This document shows positions 11,212 to 21,724 of a stretch of 64,000 nt of DNA, piece by piece. The notes beneath the pieces are model-generated. The model did not search any database and was not told where the DNA came from. It saw nothing but the letters and a program-made list of their open reading frames with translations. The translations under genes and the position numbers were made by a program. Numbering within the stretch: position 1 is the stretch's first letter; each line of letters opens with the position of its first letter. This DNA comes from Vibrio sp. 10N.286.49.B1 (GTDB lineage Bacteria; Pseudomonadota; Gammaproteobacteria; Enterobacterales; Vibrionaceae): NCBI RefSeq assembly GCF_002873335.1, contig NZ_MCUW01000020.1, positions 1 through 64,000 of the forward strand. The letters are read 5' to 3'.

Positions 11212-13641
11212 ATGGAATTCACTAATAGCCTTCAACGTACTAGAAAGTGGGGCAAAGTCAGCATGTTAGCGGCTATCTGCTCAACGTCTTTCCACATGCA
11301 AGCGAATGCGGTACCTGTAGTTCACTCAGAATGTCGACCAGATGGGCTCTATAAAACGACGGACATCGATGTGCCATATTGTACCGCTTACGATACCGAA
11401 GGACGCGAGATTATGGGAGCAGATCACCCCAGACGTGTGATTGGGTACTTTACTAGTTGGCGTGCAGGTGATGATCCACAATCCTCTTATTTGGTGAATG
11501 ATATTCCATGGGAGCAATTGACTCATATTAACTATGCCTTTGTCAGTATTGGCTCTGATGGCAAAGTGAACGTAGGTGATGTGAATGACCCTAACAATGC
11601 GGCCGTTAATAAAGAATGGCCAGGCGTTGACGTTGACCCTGCGCTCGGTTTTAAAGGGCATTTCGGCGCACTTGCCACAGAGAAGAAGAAACATGGCGTA
11701 AAAACCCTTATCTCCATTGGTGGCTGGGCTGAGACAGGCGGTCACTTTGCTACGGATGGAAGCCGCGTTGCAGATGGTGGCTTCTATACCATGACCACCA
11801 ATGCCGATGGGTCGATCAATCAGCAAGGTATTGAAACCTTTGCGACTTCAGCCGTAGAAATGATGCGAACGTACCAATTTGATGGGCTGGATATCGATTA
11901 TGAATACCCAACCTCCATGGCAGGGGCTGGCAACCCAGATGATGTTGCGTTTTCAGAATCTCGCCGTGCTTATTTGATGAACTCTTATCACGTACTGATG
12001 AAAGTGCTACGTGAAAAACTGGATGCAGCCAGTGCCCAAGATGGTACTCATTATATGTTGACGATTGCTGCGCCATCTTCTGGCTATTTGCTTAGAGGGA
12101 TGGAAACGATGGCCGTGACCAAGTACTTGGATTACGTCAACATCATGTCTTACGATTTACACGGTGCGTGGAATGATCACGTTGGTCATAATGCGGCCTT
12201 GTATGACACAGGAAAAGACTCTGAATTGGCGCAATGGAACGTCTATGGTACAGCCGCATATGGAGGTATTGGCTACCTCAACACCGACTGGGCATACCAT
12301 TATTTCCGTGGTTCGATGCCTGCGGGACGCATAAATATTGGTGTGCCTTATTATACACGTGGCTGGCAAAATGTGACGGGCGGAACGAACGGGCTTTGGG
12401 GGCGAGCGCCTTTGCCTAATCAAGCCGAATGTGCTGCAGGTACAGGCGAAGGGGAGAAGAACAATTGTGGCTATGGGGCATTAGGCATTGACAACATGTG
12501 GCATGACAAGGATGCAAATGGGATAGAAATGGGCGCGGGCTCGAATCCAATGTGGCATGCGAAGAATTTAGAAAAAGGCATTATGGGCTCTTATGCCGCC
12601 GCCTACGGCCTTGATCCCGTTAATGACCCTGATGATGTCTTGTTTGGCAACTATACTCGCCATTATGACAGCGTCGCGGTTGCTCCGTGGTTATGGAACG
12701 CCGATAAAAATGTATTCCTCTCCACTGAAGACGTGGACTCCATTAATGCTAAGGCTAATTACGTCATCGATAAAGAGATTGGCGGGATTATGTTTTGGGA
12801 ACTGGCGGGGGACTACAACTGTTACATCTTTGACGTGAATGGTAACCGTGGTGCGATTGACCTAAGTGAACAAGCCTGTGCGACGGGCAACGGCGAATAT
12901 CACATGGGTAATAGCATGACAAAAGCCATGTACGATAAGTTCCTGAGTGCCACTCCATACGGGAATACTGTCGCAACTGGTGCGATCCCGACCGAAGCGG
13001 TGGATATTTCAGTCGCGATTGGCGGCTTCAAAGTGGGGGACCAAAATTACCCAATTAACCCAAAAGTCACCTTTACCAATAACACCGGTAGTGATATCCC
13101 AGGCGGGACAGAGTTCCAATTTGATATTCCCGTCTCCGCTCCAGATAATGCCAAAGATCAATCGGGTGGTGGGCTTAAAGTCATTGCTTCAGGACACACT
13201 CGTGCCGACAACGTTGGTGGGCTAGATGGACCAATGCATCGAGTCGCATTTACGCTGCCAAGTTGGAAGAGCTTACCAGCAGGTTCAGCCTATGAACTCG
13301 ATATGGTGTACTACTTGCCGATCTCTGGGCCGGCGAATTATACCGTCAACGTAAATGGGGCAGAGTATGCCTTTGCATTTGAGCAACCTGACTTACCGAT
13401 TGCTGATTTAACGATCGGTGGCGGTAATCCTGGTGACGGAAACGGTGGTACGCCCGGCACGTGCAGTTCTACTGGTGTCAATGCGTACCCTGATTTTCCG
13501 CAAACGGATTGGCAGGGCTTGCCTAGCCATGCAAGTGGTGGAGATCAAATGAGTTATAATGGTGTGGTATACAAAGCTAAATGGTGGACAAACTCGATTC
13601 CTGGTAGCGATGGAAGTTGGGAAGAGGTCTGCGTACTTTAA
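11212..13641 (+). CDS. Secreted GH18 chitinase with chitin-binding domain
   Basis: This is an endo-acting or processive chitinase of family GH18. From ATG 11212 (809 aa) it starts with a signal peptide ending near HMQANA. The catalytic barrel follows, with IGGWAE and the signature [10 protein letters not shown]; the general acid is the last Glu of DxxDxDxE (codon at 11902). The barrel ends near [12 protein letters not shown] beta-rich domain follows (about 600-735). After a Gly-rich linker comes a CBM5/12-like module with [14 protein letters not shown] (about 760-809). ATG 11197 is upstream and in frame but lacks a ribosome-binding site, while GGAG precedes 11212. It is probably exported through Sec and type II secretion. 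It stands alone and is convergent with glgC. It resembles the large Vibrio ChiA-type enzymes. Confidence 0.92.
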   Translation: MEFTNSLQRTRKWGKVSMLAAICSTSFHMQANAVPVVHSECRPDGLYKTTDIDVPYCTAYDTEGREIMGADHPRRVIGYFTSWRAGDDPQSSYLVNDIPWEQLTHINYAFVSIGSDGKVNVGDVNDPNNAAVNKEWPGVDVDPALGFKGHFGALATEKKKHGVKTLISIGGWAETGGHFATDGSRVADGGFYTMTTNADGSINQQGIETFATSAVEMMRTYQFDGLDIDYEYPTSMAGAGNPDDVAFSESRRAYLMNSYHVLMKVLREKLDAASAQDGTHYMLTIAAPSSGYLLRGMETMAVTKYLDYVNIMSYDLHGAWNDHVGHNAALYDTGKDSELAQWNVYGTAAYGGIGYLNTDWAYHYFRGSMPAGRINIGVPYYTRGWQNVTGGTNGLWGRAPLPNQAECAAGTGEGEKNNCGYGALGIDNMWHDKDANGIEMGAGSNPMWHAKNLEKGIMGSYAAAYGLDPVNDPDDVLFGNYTRHYDSVAVAPWLWNADKNVFLSTEDVDSINAKANYVIDKEIGGIMFWELAGDYNCYIFDVNGNRGAIDLSEQACATGNGEYHMGNSMTKAMYDKFLSATPYGNTVATGAIPTEAVDISVAIGGFKVGDQNYPINPKVTFTNNTGSDIPGGTEFQFDIPVSAPDNAKDQSGGGLKVIASGHTRADNVGGLDGPMHRVAFTLPSWKSLPAGSAYELDMVYYLPISGPANYTVNVNGAEYAFAFEQPDLPIADLTIGGGNPGDGNGGTPGTCSSTGVNAYPDFPQTDWQGLPSHASGGDQMSYNGVVYKAKWWTNSIPGSDGSWEEVCVL

Positions 13642-13692
13642 ATTGGCCTGTCATGGATTGATATTGTCCGTAGTGCACTAGCATAGTGCATA

Positions 13693-13733
13693 AACCCGTC
13701 CTATCTGCAGAGTGTTTTCAGATAGGGCGGGTT
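13693..13733. terminator. Long hairpin between convergent chitinase and glgC genes
   Basis: AACCCGTCCTATCTG (13693-13707) pairs with CAGATAGGGCGGGTT (13719-13733), with one mismatch. It has no strong T-run on either side but lies exactly between two convergent genes, so a two-way terminator is likely. Confidence 0.6.
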
Positions 13734-13821
13734 CGTATCAGAGCTAGCAGGTTTAACTACGATGACAAGGCTCGTGTTTTATACGCCACTAAGTTGATTC
13801 GCTTATTGTCACCATGAGTAA

Positions 13822-15039
13822 TTAGCTAAAAACATAGCTCTCGGGAATAACAACGACGCCTTTCTCCGAAATAGAGAACCTTGCTGCATCTTCGGTGTGA
13901 TTAAAACCAATGACGGTATTATCAGGAATAATCACGTGTTTATCGATGATGCAATTTGCCACTCGGCAGTGTTCACCAACCGTTACACCATCAAATATAA
14001 TGCTGTCCGCCACCGTAGCGCCGTCATTGATTCTCACATTGGAAGATAAGATAGAACGATGCACGGATCCCCCAGAATTCACCACACCATTGGAGATGAT
14101 TGAGTTGATAAATATCCCTTCGTTACCCGTCACTGACGATACCGTTCTAGCTGGTGGTAATTGAGGCTCGTAGGTGCGAATCCCCCAGTTGTTTTGGTAC
14201 AAGTTCATTGGGGGAACGGGTTCGAGTAGGTCCATATTAGCCTCATAAAATGAGTCGATAGTCCCTACATCACGCCAGTAGCTATCTTTCGCCACTCGTC
14301 CCACTTCTTCGCCAAAATGATAAGCGTAGACACCCAAACTATCGATAAGCTTAGGTATTAAATCATGCCCAAAGTCATGACTTGATGACTCTATTTCGGC
14401 ATCGTCGTTTAACGCATCTTTTAAGGCTTTCATATTGAACACGTAGATGCCCATCGAAACGAGCGCCTTATTTGGGTCGTTTGGCATTGAGGCGGGATCA
14501 ACGGGTTTCTCTTGGAAACTGACAACTTGTTGGTGGTGATTAGTTTCAATGACACCAAATGCAGAGGCGTCTTCTCTTGGAACATCCATACACGCAATGG
14601 TAAGCTCCGCTCCGGTTTCTTTGTGTGCTTCAACCATTGCGGCGTAGTCCATACGATAGATGTGGTCACCAGAGAGTACAACAACATATTCAGCATCACT
14701 TCGAGACAACAACCACATGTTGTGATAGATCGCATCCGCCGTCCCTTCGTACCATTTCCCACCTTTACGCATTTGAGGCGGAACGACGGTAATAAACTCT
14801 TTCAATTCGGGGTTAAAAATCGACCAACCGTCACGGATGTGTTTATGCAATGAATGAGACTTGTACTGTGTCAGCACCAATATCTGCCTTAAACCAGAGT
14901 GGAGGCAATTGGTTAAGGTGAAATCAATAATTCGATACTTACCACCAAAAGGCACTGCTGGTTTTGCTCGATCATCTGTTAAAGGGTAGAGACGCGAGCC
15001 TTTCCCTCCTGCGAGTACGATAGTAAGAACATCTTGCAT
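13822..15039 (-). CDS. glgC: Glucose-1-phosphate adenylyltransferase
   Basis: This 405-aa enzyme makes ADP-glucose from ATP and glucose-1-phosphate, the first committed step of glycogen synthesis. The N-terminal nucleotidyltransferase signature VLAGGKGSRLYPLTDDRAKP and KPAVPFGGKYRIIDF are intact, as are GTADAIYHN (about residues 98-106) and SGDHIYRMDY. The C-terminal third is a left-handed beta-helix domain with hexapeptide-like repeats. AAGGAG precedes the ATG. No other glg gene is adjacent, so this may be a stand-alone copy. Vibrio genomes are known to carry more than one glgC. Confidence 0.95.
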   Translation of the reverse strand: MQDVLTIVLAGGKGSRLYPLTDDRAKPAVPFGGKYRIIDFTLTNCLHSGLRQILVLTQYKSHSLHKHIRDGWSIFNPELKEFITVVPPQMRKGGKWYEGTADAIYHNMWLLSRSDAEYVVVLSGDHIYRMDYAAMVEAHKETGAELTIACMDVPREDASAFGVIETNHHQQVVSFQEKPVDPASMPNDPNKALVSMGIYVFNMKALKDALNDDAEIESSSHDFGHDLIPKLIDSLGVYAYHFGEEVGRVAKDSYWRDVGTIDSFYEANMDLLEPVPPMNLYQNNWGIRTYEPQLPPARTVSSVTGNEGIFINSIISNGVVNSGGSVHRSILSSNVRINDGATVADSIIFDGVTVGEHCRVANCIIDKHVIIPDNTVIGFNHTEDAARFSISEKGVVVIPESYVFS

Positions 15040-15381
15040 GATAACTCTCCTTGTTTGGTGCAGAACTCTGGATTGGGGGGCGCACTGAAACTAATTTGTG
15101 GTCGAATCGACATTTTTAGTTGCCTTAATAGAGTTAATACAAGAATTACGCCAATAGGTAACGCTTTGAAAAATAGTAATAAGATGATTGGGCGCGTGTA
15201 ATTTGCACCACATTAACTGCCTATTTAGGGCGCTTGCTCCATTCTGGTGCGCGGTGTAACTAAAAGACAATTAGGGACCCATATAGGGAACGTTTGTGTT
15301 CCATATTGGTGAGATCACACTTATTACTCCCTGAAATTGTTATAGTTTATTTGTTATCATGAGATATTAAGGTCACAATTT
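15040..15381. other. Divergent intergenic region, glgC and LolA-like gene
   Basis: No open frame or strong dyad was found. It must carry the promoters of both divergent genes. AAGG precedes the ATG at 15382. Confidence 0.4.
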
Positions 15382-16134
15382 ATGAGATTGATGTCACTCA
15401 TCGCGTCTATTGCACTATGCATAAGCAGTACAGTCACGCTTGCACAAACACCGACTGAGATTGTTGAAAAGTCTGATCAGTCTATGCGTGGTGAATCGAG
15501 TTATTCTGAATTAACGATGCGAATCATTAGGCCTAATTGGACGCGAAGCATGAGCATGAAAAGCTGGACCAAAGATAAATCGTTATCATTGGTTTTGGTT
15601 ACCGCGCCTGCAAAAGATAAAGGCTCTGCAACATTAAAGCGAGATCGCGAAATGTGGAATTGGATCCCTAACATTGAGCGGGTGATAAAAATTGCACCTT
15701 CGATGCTTGGTCAATCTTGGATGGGATCGGATTTTACCAATGATGATTTGATCAATCAGTCGTCAATTGTCGTGGACTACTCTCATCAATTAGTTCGGGA
15801 AGATACCTTTGATGGCGTGAAGGTGTGGGTGATTGATGCAATAGCAAAGCCTGACGCACCGGTAGTCTGGAGTAAGGTGAGGTTGTGGGTGTCACAAGCA
15901 AATTTCCTGCAACGTAAAGCAGAATTTTATGATGAGTTTGATGAAAAGGTGAGTACCATGCAGAGTTTTGATGTGAGGCAGTTAGGTGGCCGAATGGTCG
16001 CGACTCGCATGGAAATGGCTCCAGCAGACAAACCGGGACAAAAAACTGAGATGATAACGCATGCCGCATTATTTGATTTTGCGATAGAGGATAGCTTCTT
16101 TTCTCAAAATCAAATGAAAGCCCTCCGAGACTAA
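15382..16134 (+). CDS. LolA-like periplasmic outer-membrane lipoprotein-sorting protein
   Basis: The 250-aa protein has a signal peptide (residues 1-21, ending TVTLA) and then a single domain typical of the LolA-like family (EIVEKSDQSMRGESSYSELTM at about residue 27; MWNWIPNIERVIKIAPSM; MGSDFTNDDL). Such proteins form a half-barrel that carries a lipid or acyl chain across the periplasm. It heads a five-gene plus-strand operon with two FtsX-type permeases, an ABC ATPase and an outer-membrane barrel, so it is probably the dedicated carrier of that exporter. It is not the housekeeping LolA, which is shorter and normally sits next to ftsK. The cargo is unknown. Confidence 0.8.
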   Translation: MRLMSLIASIALCISSTVTLAQTPTEIVEKSDQSMRGESSYSELTMRIIRPNWTRSMSMKSWTKDKSLSLVLVTAPAKDKGSATLKRDREMWNWIPNIERVIKIAPSMLGQSWMGSDFTNDDLINQSSIVVDYSHQLVREDTFDGVKVWVIDAIAKPDAPVVWSKVRLWVSQANFLQRKAEFYDEFDEKVSTMQSFDVRQLGGRMVATRMEMAPADKPGQKTEMITHAALFDFAIEDSFFSQNQMKALRD

Positions 16135-16165
16135 CCTGTTACTGACTTAAGTCGAGGGAATATTG

Positions 16166-17437
16166 ATGTTGATAAAACTGGCATGGCGAAATTTATGGCG
16201 ACAAAAGCGACGGACGATCTTAACGGCGTCTGCACTTGCACTCGCGTTAGTCCTGTCATTGTTAACAAGAAGCTTTCAAGAAGGGAGCTATAACACCAAT
16301 ATTGATAATACCGCTCGTTTTTATACCGGTTTAATTCAGCTACAGGCGACAGGTTATGCCGATAACCCAAGTATTGATGATCTATTGTCAGGTGATATCC
16401 ATCAAATGAATCAACTTACGGCGATGCCGTCGATTGAGTTAGTCCTTCCGAGGCTTGAAAGTGTCGCATTAGCTGCCGCTGGCGATCGTTCGAAAGGCGT
16501 CATTGTGTTGGGGGTTGATCCTGTTCTAGAGAATAGGTATTCCGGGATTAGTAACAAGGTGTCGCAGGGGCAGTACCTAATATCGGAAGATGATCCCCTT
16601 ACTATTTCATCAACATTGAACGCAATTCGTCATCCTGGGGTATTGATTGGTGAAGGGCTCGCGCACTATCTACGCCTTGGCATAGGGGATGAAATTGTGC
16701 TCTATGGACAGGGCTACCAAGGGCAGACTGCTGCAGGGCTTTACACTGTAAATGGACTTTTAAAATTCTCTGTAGCGAGCCTAGATAATCAATTGGTTTA
16801 TATGCCTATTGGTCAGGCTCAAGCCTTGTATAGTACAGGCAACCAAGTGACGTCTTGGGTGCTCCACACCCACCGACTGAATGACGTCGATGAAGTGAAA
16901 GCGTCTTTGTCTTCTTACCTTGGTGAGAAAATAAGGGTTAGAGATTGGAAAGAGCTGTCGCCTGAGTTGGCGCAGCAGATTGCCTTAGATCGAGCGGGTG
17001 GCATTTTTCTCATTTACCTCTTATACGGTATCGTCGGCTTTGGTCTATTTGCCACTATTATGATGACAACGTTAGAACGCCAACGTGAATTTGGAGTCAT
17101 GCTCGCTGCTGGTATGAGTCGAGCTCGATTGGTTGGACTGCTGTTTGTTGAATCCGCCTTTATTTGCGTATTAGGCATAAGCATAGGTATTACTATTGCC
17201 ATACCAATGTTGAGTTATTTTTATTTTCATCCTATCGAGATAACGGGTCAAGCCGCCCAGGTGATGCTTGAATCTGGTTTTGAGCCTATTTTACCGGTTC
17301 ACTTAGACCCTGACTTATTTGTTAATCAGGCGATTGCGGTGGCGGTAATACTGTTGGTTTGTCTTATCGGACCGACGTGGCGGATTTTACGAATGAATTT
17401 AGTGAGCGCACTAAAAGGAGGCACCCATGGTCATTAA
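16166..17437 (+). CDS. ABC transporter permease, LolC/E-MacB (FtsX) type
   Basis: This 423-aa inner-membrane permease begins with a cytoplasmic stretch (LIKLAWRNLWRQKRRTIL) and a first membrane helix near residues 18-38. A large periplasmic domain (about 45-270) and three C-terminal helices (about 275-410) complete the MacB/LolE topology. These transporters work by mechanotransmission and do not pass substrate through the membrane. ATG 16166 has GAGGG seven bases upstream and is preferred over TTG 16163. Its end overlaps the next permease by 11 bases, suggesting the two form a heterodimer like LolC/LolE. Confidence 0.85.
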   Translation: MLIKLAWRNLWRQKRRTILTASALALALVLSLLTRSFQEGSYNTNIDNTARFYTGLIQLQATGYADNPSIDDLLSGDIHQMNQLTAMPSIELVLPRLESVALAAAGDRSKGVIVLGVDPVLENRYSGISNKVSQGQYLISEDDPLTISSTLNAIRHPGVLIGEGLAHYLRLGIGDEIVLYGQGYQGQTAAGLYTVNGLLKFSVASLDNQLVYMPIGQAQALYSTGNQVTSWVLHTHRLNDVDEVKASLSSYLGEKIRVRDWKELSPELAQQIALDRAGGIFLIYLLYGIVGFGLFATIMMTTLERQREFGVMLAAGMSRARLVGLLFVESAFICVLGISIGITIAIPMLSYFYFHPIEITGQAAQVMLESGFEPILPVHLDPDLFVNQAIAVAVILLVCLIGPTWRILRMNLVSALKGGTHGH

Positions 17438-18662
17438 GATGGCGTGGCGAAACCTTTGGCGCAATAAGCTAAGGACCAGCATTATGCTGGGAGCCATGAT
17501 ATTTGGCTTAACAGGTGTGGTGACCATGATAGGGTTTATGAATGGTCTCGTTGATAACATGATTCACAATGCGATTGCTTGGCAAACAAGCCATATCCAG
17601 ATTCATAGCAAACAGTTCAATGATAATCCGGATATCAATGCCCATCTGCCGGGTTCAGAGGCGATCACCAACCAATTCAATAATGATCCACGAATCCTTA
17701 AATGGACATCTAGGTTTTTAGTTGACGGCATGATTGCTTCCCCACGAAGTACAAGAGGTGTGCGGATCGTCGGCGTGGACCCAGCGATAGAAGCCAATTT
17801 TACGCCGATATCACAACATATTATTGAGGGAGCGTGGTTAGACGATAGTGGTCGCCATCCTATCGTTGTATCGATGAAAACAGCCGAGCGTTTACAGCTG
17901 CGAATAGGTTCAAAAGTGGTGCTGACCTTTACAGACCCACAAGGTGAGGTGACGGGATCAGCATTTCGAGTTAATGGTATTTTTCAAACACCGTCCGTTA
18001 GTTACGATGAAGGAAACGTGTTGGTGCGAAAGTCAGATATCCAACAAATCGCCCAACTCAGTGACGTTCATGAATACTCGATTATGGTTGCTGCAACTTT
18101 AGGGGCTGATAGTCGTTCGATGGTCACCGATATCGTTACTGCTCTAAATATGAGGTTGCCATCATCAACACAAGCGCGAGCTTGGTTCGACATACAACCA
18201 TTGCTTGCTTCAATGATGAGTACGATGAAAATTAGTAATCAAGTGATGTTGATTGTATTTGTGATCGCAATGGCATTTGGCATCATCAATATTATGCTGA
18301 TGTCCGTGTTTGAGCGAACGCAAGAGTTTGGAGTCTTGATGGCGGTTGGTATGCAAAAGCAAAAGATCTTTTCACTTATCATGCTTGAGACCCTATTTCT
18401 AGGAAGCGTTGGAGCCGCACTGGGGATTGCGAGCAGTATTACGTTAATGACTATTTTGGGCATTACTGGTATTGAGCTTGGGGCAAGTTCAGAAGGGTTG
18501 GGTGCTTATGGTATTGATTCGTTACTTTACCCACAGGTCAGTTACGAGCAGTACCTGATGGTATTTGTGACCGTGTTAATGGCATCAATCTTCTCTGCTT
18601 TATATCCCGCGCGACAAATTTTGAAACAACGCCCAGTTGAGGCGATGGCTGAAAGGCACTAA
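17427..18662 (+). CDS. Second ABC transporter permease, LolC/E-MacB type
   Basis: This 411-aa protein has the same layout as the preceding permease: IKMAWRNLWRNKLRTSI at the start, a first helix, a periplasmic domain and three C-terminal helices with the coupling region MSVFERTQEFGVLMAVGMQ. AAGGAGG lies upstream of ATG 17427, inside the end of the first permease gene. The two sequences are related but clearly different, as in LolC/LolE pairs. Confidence 0.85.
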   Translation: MVIKMAWRNLWRNKLRTSIMLGAMIFGLTGVVTMIGFMNGLVDNMIHNAIAWQTSHIQIHSKQFNDNPDINAHLPGSEAITNQFNNDPRILKWTSRFLVDGMIASPRSTRGVRIVGVDPAIEANFTPISQHIIEGAWLDDSGRHPIVVSMKTAERLQLRIGSKVVLTFTDPQGEVTGSAFRVNGIFQTPSVSYDEGNVLVRKSDIQQIAQLSDVHEYSIMVAATLGADSRSMVTDIVTALNMRLPSSTQARAWFDIQPLLASMMSTMKISNQVMLIVFVIAMAFGIINIMLMSVFERTQEFGVLMAVGMQKQKIFSLIMLETLFLGSVGAALGIASSITLMTILGITGIELGASSEGLGAYGIDSLLYPQVSYEQYLMVFVTVLMASIFSALYPARQILKQRPVEAMAERH

Positions 18663-18670
18663 AGGAAACC

Positions 18671-19363
18671 ATGACAATTACACTAAGCAAATTGACGAAA
18701 ACCTATAACGCCAACGGTGAATTCCCTGTGTACGCGGTTCAAGGGTTAACGCTTTCGATTGCCGACGGGGAATTTGTGGCCATTATGGGGCCATCTGGAT
18801 CGGGCAAGACGACAATACTCAATATGCTAGGGGGCATAGATCAACCAACATCTGGACAAATTGTCATCGATGGGCTTGATATCGCCACATTGTCAGAGAA
18901 ACAACGTATTGCCTTTCGACGCAACCATATTGGTTTTATATTTCAAGACTACAGTTTATTGCCCGTATTAACGGCGTTGGAAAATGTCGAGTTTGTGATG
19001 CAATTACAGGGCATAACTGAGGATAAGTGTCGTGAACGAGCAGAGGCTTTATTAGATCAGGTTGGATTATCAGCGCAAAAGCACAAAAGACCGACCAAGA
19101 TGTCGGGTGGACAGCAACAACGGGTTGCTGTAGCGAGAGCGCTGGCATCTCAACCTCGTTTTGTTATGGCGGATGAACCTACTGCGAATTTAGATGCACA
19201 AAGTACCTCCGAACTACTTGATATCATGCAGCAATTAAATGAGGTAGAGGGGACCACCTTCATTTTTTCAACGCATGACCCTCGCGTGATAAAAAGAGCA
19301 AAGCGCGTCATTGTTTTTGAAGACGGAAAACTGGTCTCTGATACACCACAAGTCGAGCAGTAG
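18671..19363 (+). CDS. ABC transporter ATPase, LolD-MacB type
   Basis: This 230-aa nucleotide-binding protein has Walker A GPSGSGKT (40-47), the Q-loop FIFQDYSLLP, signature MSGGQQQR (144-151), Walker B FVMADEP (165-171) and the switch histidine in STHDP. The pattern matches LolD/MacB/FtsE ATPases. It starts 8 bases after the second permease and would energise the LolA-like export module. Confidence 0.92.
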   Translation: MTITLSKLTKTYNANGEFPVYAVQGLTLSIADGEFVAIMGPSGSGKTTILNMLGGIDQPTSGQIVIDGLDIATLSEKQRIAFRRNHIGFIFQDYSLLPVLTALENVEFVMQLQGITEDKCRERAEALLDQVGLSAQKHKRPTKMSGGQQQRVAVARALASQPRFVMADEPTANLDAQSTSELLDIMQQLNEVEGTTFIFSTHDPRVIKRAKRVIVFEDGKLVSDTPQVEQ

Positions 19364-19378
19364 AGTACCGAATTAATT

Positions 19379-20569
19379 ATGTTGAAAAAAGTCGTAACAC
19401 TCATTTTTATTGTTGGCGCGGCATGTTATATGGTGAAAGTGAAGGCAGAAATACCGGGATTAATACCTGAAACAAACTGGGATCTTAATGGTTACGTAAA
19501 ATACATGGCAACCGGTAGTATTCCCGATCATGGCGCTAACTCATTAGATAACCTCATTCACCAGCGATTTAACTATGAATATCGGTTTTCATCGTCACTG
19601 CGATTTAATGCAGGTATGCGAAATCGTGCATTGTTTGGTGATAGTTTGTCGCTACCTTACTATTCAGAAGTGGCGGGATTAGACACGGGTTATTTTGATC
19701 TATCACGTAATGTTATCGATAACGAACACCTTATTGTGAATAGCCAGTTCGATCGACTGTATTTAGATTGGCAGGGCGAGCAATGGAATGCTCGCGTCGG
19801 ACGCTCTCGTATAAATTGGGCGATGAATACCGTCTGGAACCCAAATGACCTGTTTAACTCGTATTCAATTTATGATTTTGATTACGAGGAACGTCCTGGT
19901 ACTGATGCAATATCAATAAGCCGAAAACTGGGTTTTGCCAGCAGCTTTGACGTGGTTTATAGCCCAAACAAAGACAGTGATCTTCAGCGTTATTCGGCAC
20001 GATACTTGTTCAATTACAATGGTTGGGATGCGCAGACGCTCGTGGGTCGTTCGGGGCTCGATAATGTGCTAGGTGCGGGGTTTGCTGGCGATATTAATGG
20101 TGCGGGTTTGCGCGGTGAGTTGACTTGGTTTGATCCGTGGTCACAAGGAGAAGGGGGGGCTCAAGAAAACGACAACGCGACGTTAGTCTCTAGCCTGGAA
20201 ACAGATTTCAGTTTTAGCGGTCAACGAAATTGGATGCTCCGTGCATCGGTGCTGTATATCAGTGAGCCTCAAGAAGCCTTGGATGCGGAAGCCTATCTGA
20301 CACTGCCATTGACAGCAAAAACCCTGAGTTTCACTCGCTATACGGGATATGCCGATGTCAGTTTTGATTTATCCGCGTTAAATCGCTTGACTGCGTCAGG
20401 GAGTTATTATGAAGACGGATCGTATTTTGTTGGTTTGTCGAACAGCTATTCACTTGCCAATGATTGGCAATTACTGACCGTACTTCAGCGTTTTGATGGT
20501 AGCACGCAAAGTTTGTTTGGACAGACGCCGTCTACACTGCTGTACGCCAATATCAAATGGTCTTTTTAA
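19379..20569 (+). CDS. Outer-membrane beta-barrel protein of the LolA-like/ABC module
   Basis: This 396-aa protein has a signal peptide (cleavage near VKAEIPG) and alternating hydrophobic/polar strands throughout, and ends in YANIKWSF with a terminal phenylalanine, the usual BAM recognition end. Conserved-looking stretches include ARVGRSRINWAMNTVWNPND. I cannot name the family with certainty; it resembles large uncharacterised barrels found with LolA-like proteins. Its place at the end of the operon suggests it is the outer-membrane receiver or exit of the pathway. Confidence 0.7.
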   Translation: MLKKVVTLIFIVGAACYMVKVKAEIPGLIPETNWDLNGYVKYMATGSIPDHGANSLDNLIHQRFNYEYRFSSSLRFNAGMRNRALFGDSLSLPYYSEVAGLDTGYFDLSRNVIDNEHLIVNSQFDRLYLDWQGEQWNARVGRSRINWAMNTVWNPNDLFNSYSIYDFDYEERPGTDAISISRKLGFASSFDVVYSPNKDSDLQRYSARYLFNYNGWDAQTLVGRSGLDNVLGAGFAGDINGAGLRGELTWFDPWSQGEGGAQENDNATLVSSLETDFSFSGQRNWMLRASVLYISEPQEALDAEAYLTLPLTAKTLSFTRYTGYADVSFDLSALNRLTASGSYYEDGSYFVGLSNSYSLANDWQLLTVLQRFDGSTQSLFGQTPSTLLYANIKWSF

Positions 20570-20638
20570 TCCCCATGGTTTTATCGGTATTCAATTGAGG
20601 TACAACAGGGGAGCATCGTGGAAGTGATGAGTGGTGAC

Positions 20639-21184
20639 TCATTGGTTCGATTGATGAAGATGTCGTTTTATTTTTTCGAAGACCAACGGAAACCAAGCCG
20701 TAAAATCACTGCGCTGGTTTGCTAAATGTGCGTCTACCTGTGACTCTGACCACCACTGACATTGTGATGCTTCGTCTGGATTGAGTTTGGTTGCGACATC
20801 ATCGATGTGAGCAATAACGACATGATCCAGTTCATTTTCAGTGAGGCCATTCGAAAATTTAGCGCAATAGCTTATATGCCCAATGTCTTCCAGTTCCAAC
20901 GTTGCATCAATGCCCATCTCTTCAACTAAACGTCGTGTTGACGCGGCGATGATCGATTCTTCTGGGCGAGGGTGAGAGCAACAGGTGTTGGTCCAGAGTC
21001 CTGCGCTGTGATATTTGTTTAGGGCGCGTTTTTGAAGTAGGTACTCAAACCCATTAGCAGTTTTTCGGTACAGCATGACGGAAAATGCCAAATGCCTCAG
21101 GCCTAGACGGTGAGTATTCAGTTTTTCTTCTACACCAATTTGGTTACCCAATCGGTCTACAATGACCACTATATCGTCATACAT
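20639..21184 (-). CDS. idi: Isopentenyl-diphosphate delta-isomerase, type 1
   Basis: The enzyme interconverts IPP and DMAPP. The Nudix-fold protein has the catalytic cysteine region LWTNTCCSHP, the metal-binding RRLVEEMGI helix, and the second catalytic motif GLTENELDHV with the expected glutamate. I place the start at ATG 21184 (181 aa, beginning MYDDIVVIVD), which has AAGG upstream. A TTG at 21217 would add 11 residues, but its GGAG is too close. It stands alone, convergent with the barrel gene. Confidence 0.92.
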   Translation of the reverse strand: MYDDIVVIVDRLGNQIGVEEKLNTHRLGLRHLAFSVMLYRKTANGFEYLLQKRALNKYHSAGLWTNTCCSHPRPEESIIAASTRRLVEEMGIDATLELEDIGHISYCAKFSNGLTENELDHVVIAHIDDVATKLNPDEASQCQWWSESQVDAHLANQRSDFTAWFPLVFEKIKRHLHQSNQ

Positions 21185-21455
21185 ATTGTTTGCCTTACTG
21201 CTACGGGAAGTGTGCAAAGCTCCAAGCTTTGATTACTTATTAAGTCTAACTCACTTCGTTCCTTTCGCGAGCGAGGCGACTATACCATGACCAAAATATA
21301 TATCACGGTGTAAATAAGAAATACTTGCATGCTAAGCCTAAGACGCGGTATCGACGTGATGAAAGGGCGTATTAAACTTTAGTCGTAATTTGTTGATTTT
21401 ATTTGGTTTGAGTCTATTGTTATTTATGAGACCCAACAATAAAAAGGAAGTGAAT

Positions 21456-21605
21456 ATGGATGTAGTGGTAAAGCTAACTAACGGACAGTTTGGTGTGTTG
21501 GAAGATTGTGAGCGTCTTGACGTTGAAGGCCAGTTGGTAGAATGTTGGGTTGAAGAAAAAGAGGGCTTTGAGCTACAAAGCGGTATGGTTGAGTTTGTTG
21601 TTTAA
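21456..21605 (+). CDS. Small acidic protein of 49 aa
   Basis: This reads MDVVVKLTNG and ends VEFVV, with alternating charged and hydrophobic residues compatible with a small all-beta fold. AAGGAAG is well placed upstream of ATG 21456, and a terminator follows 50 bases after the stop, which supports a real single-gene unit. Further upstream starts in the same frame (21390) lack such a signal. The function is unknown. Confidence 0.6.
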   Translation: MDVVVKLTNGQFGVLEDCERLDVEGQLVECWVEEKEGFELQSGMVEFVV

Positions 21606-21658
21606 CCATTGATTTTATCATTTATGCTTGCTTTGACGCAGTCGAACAGAATGCAATA

Positions 21659-21691
21659 AAAACGCCTAACCTAGTTTATGTTAAGCGTTTT
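21659..21691. terminator. Bidirectional terminator
   Basis: AAAACGCCTAAC (21659-21670) pairs with GTTAAGCGTTTT (21680-21691), with one mismatch. A on the left and T on the right arm allow use by the 49-aa gene (plus) and the convergent MFS gene (minus). Confidence 0.75.
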
Positions 21692-21724
21692 AATTTAAGC
21701 GGGTGTCACGTTGGGTATCATCGG

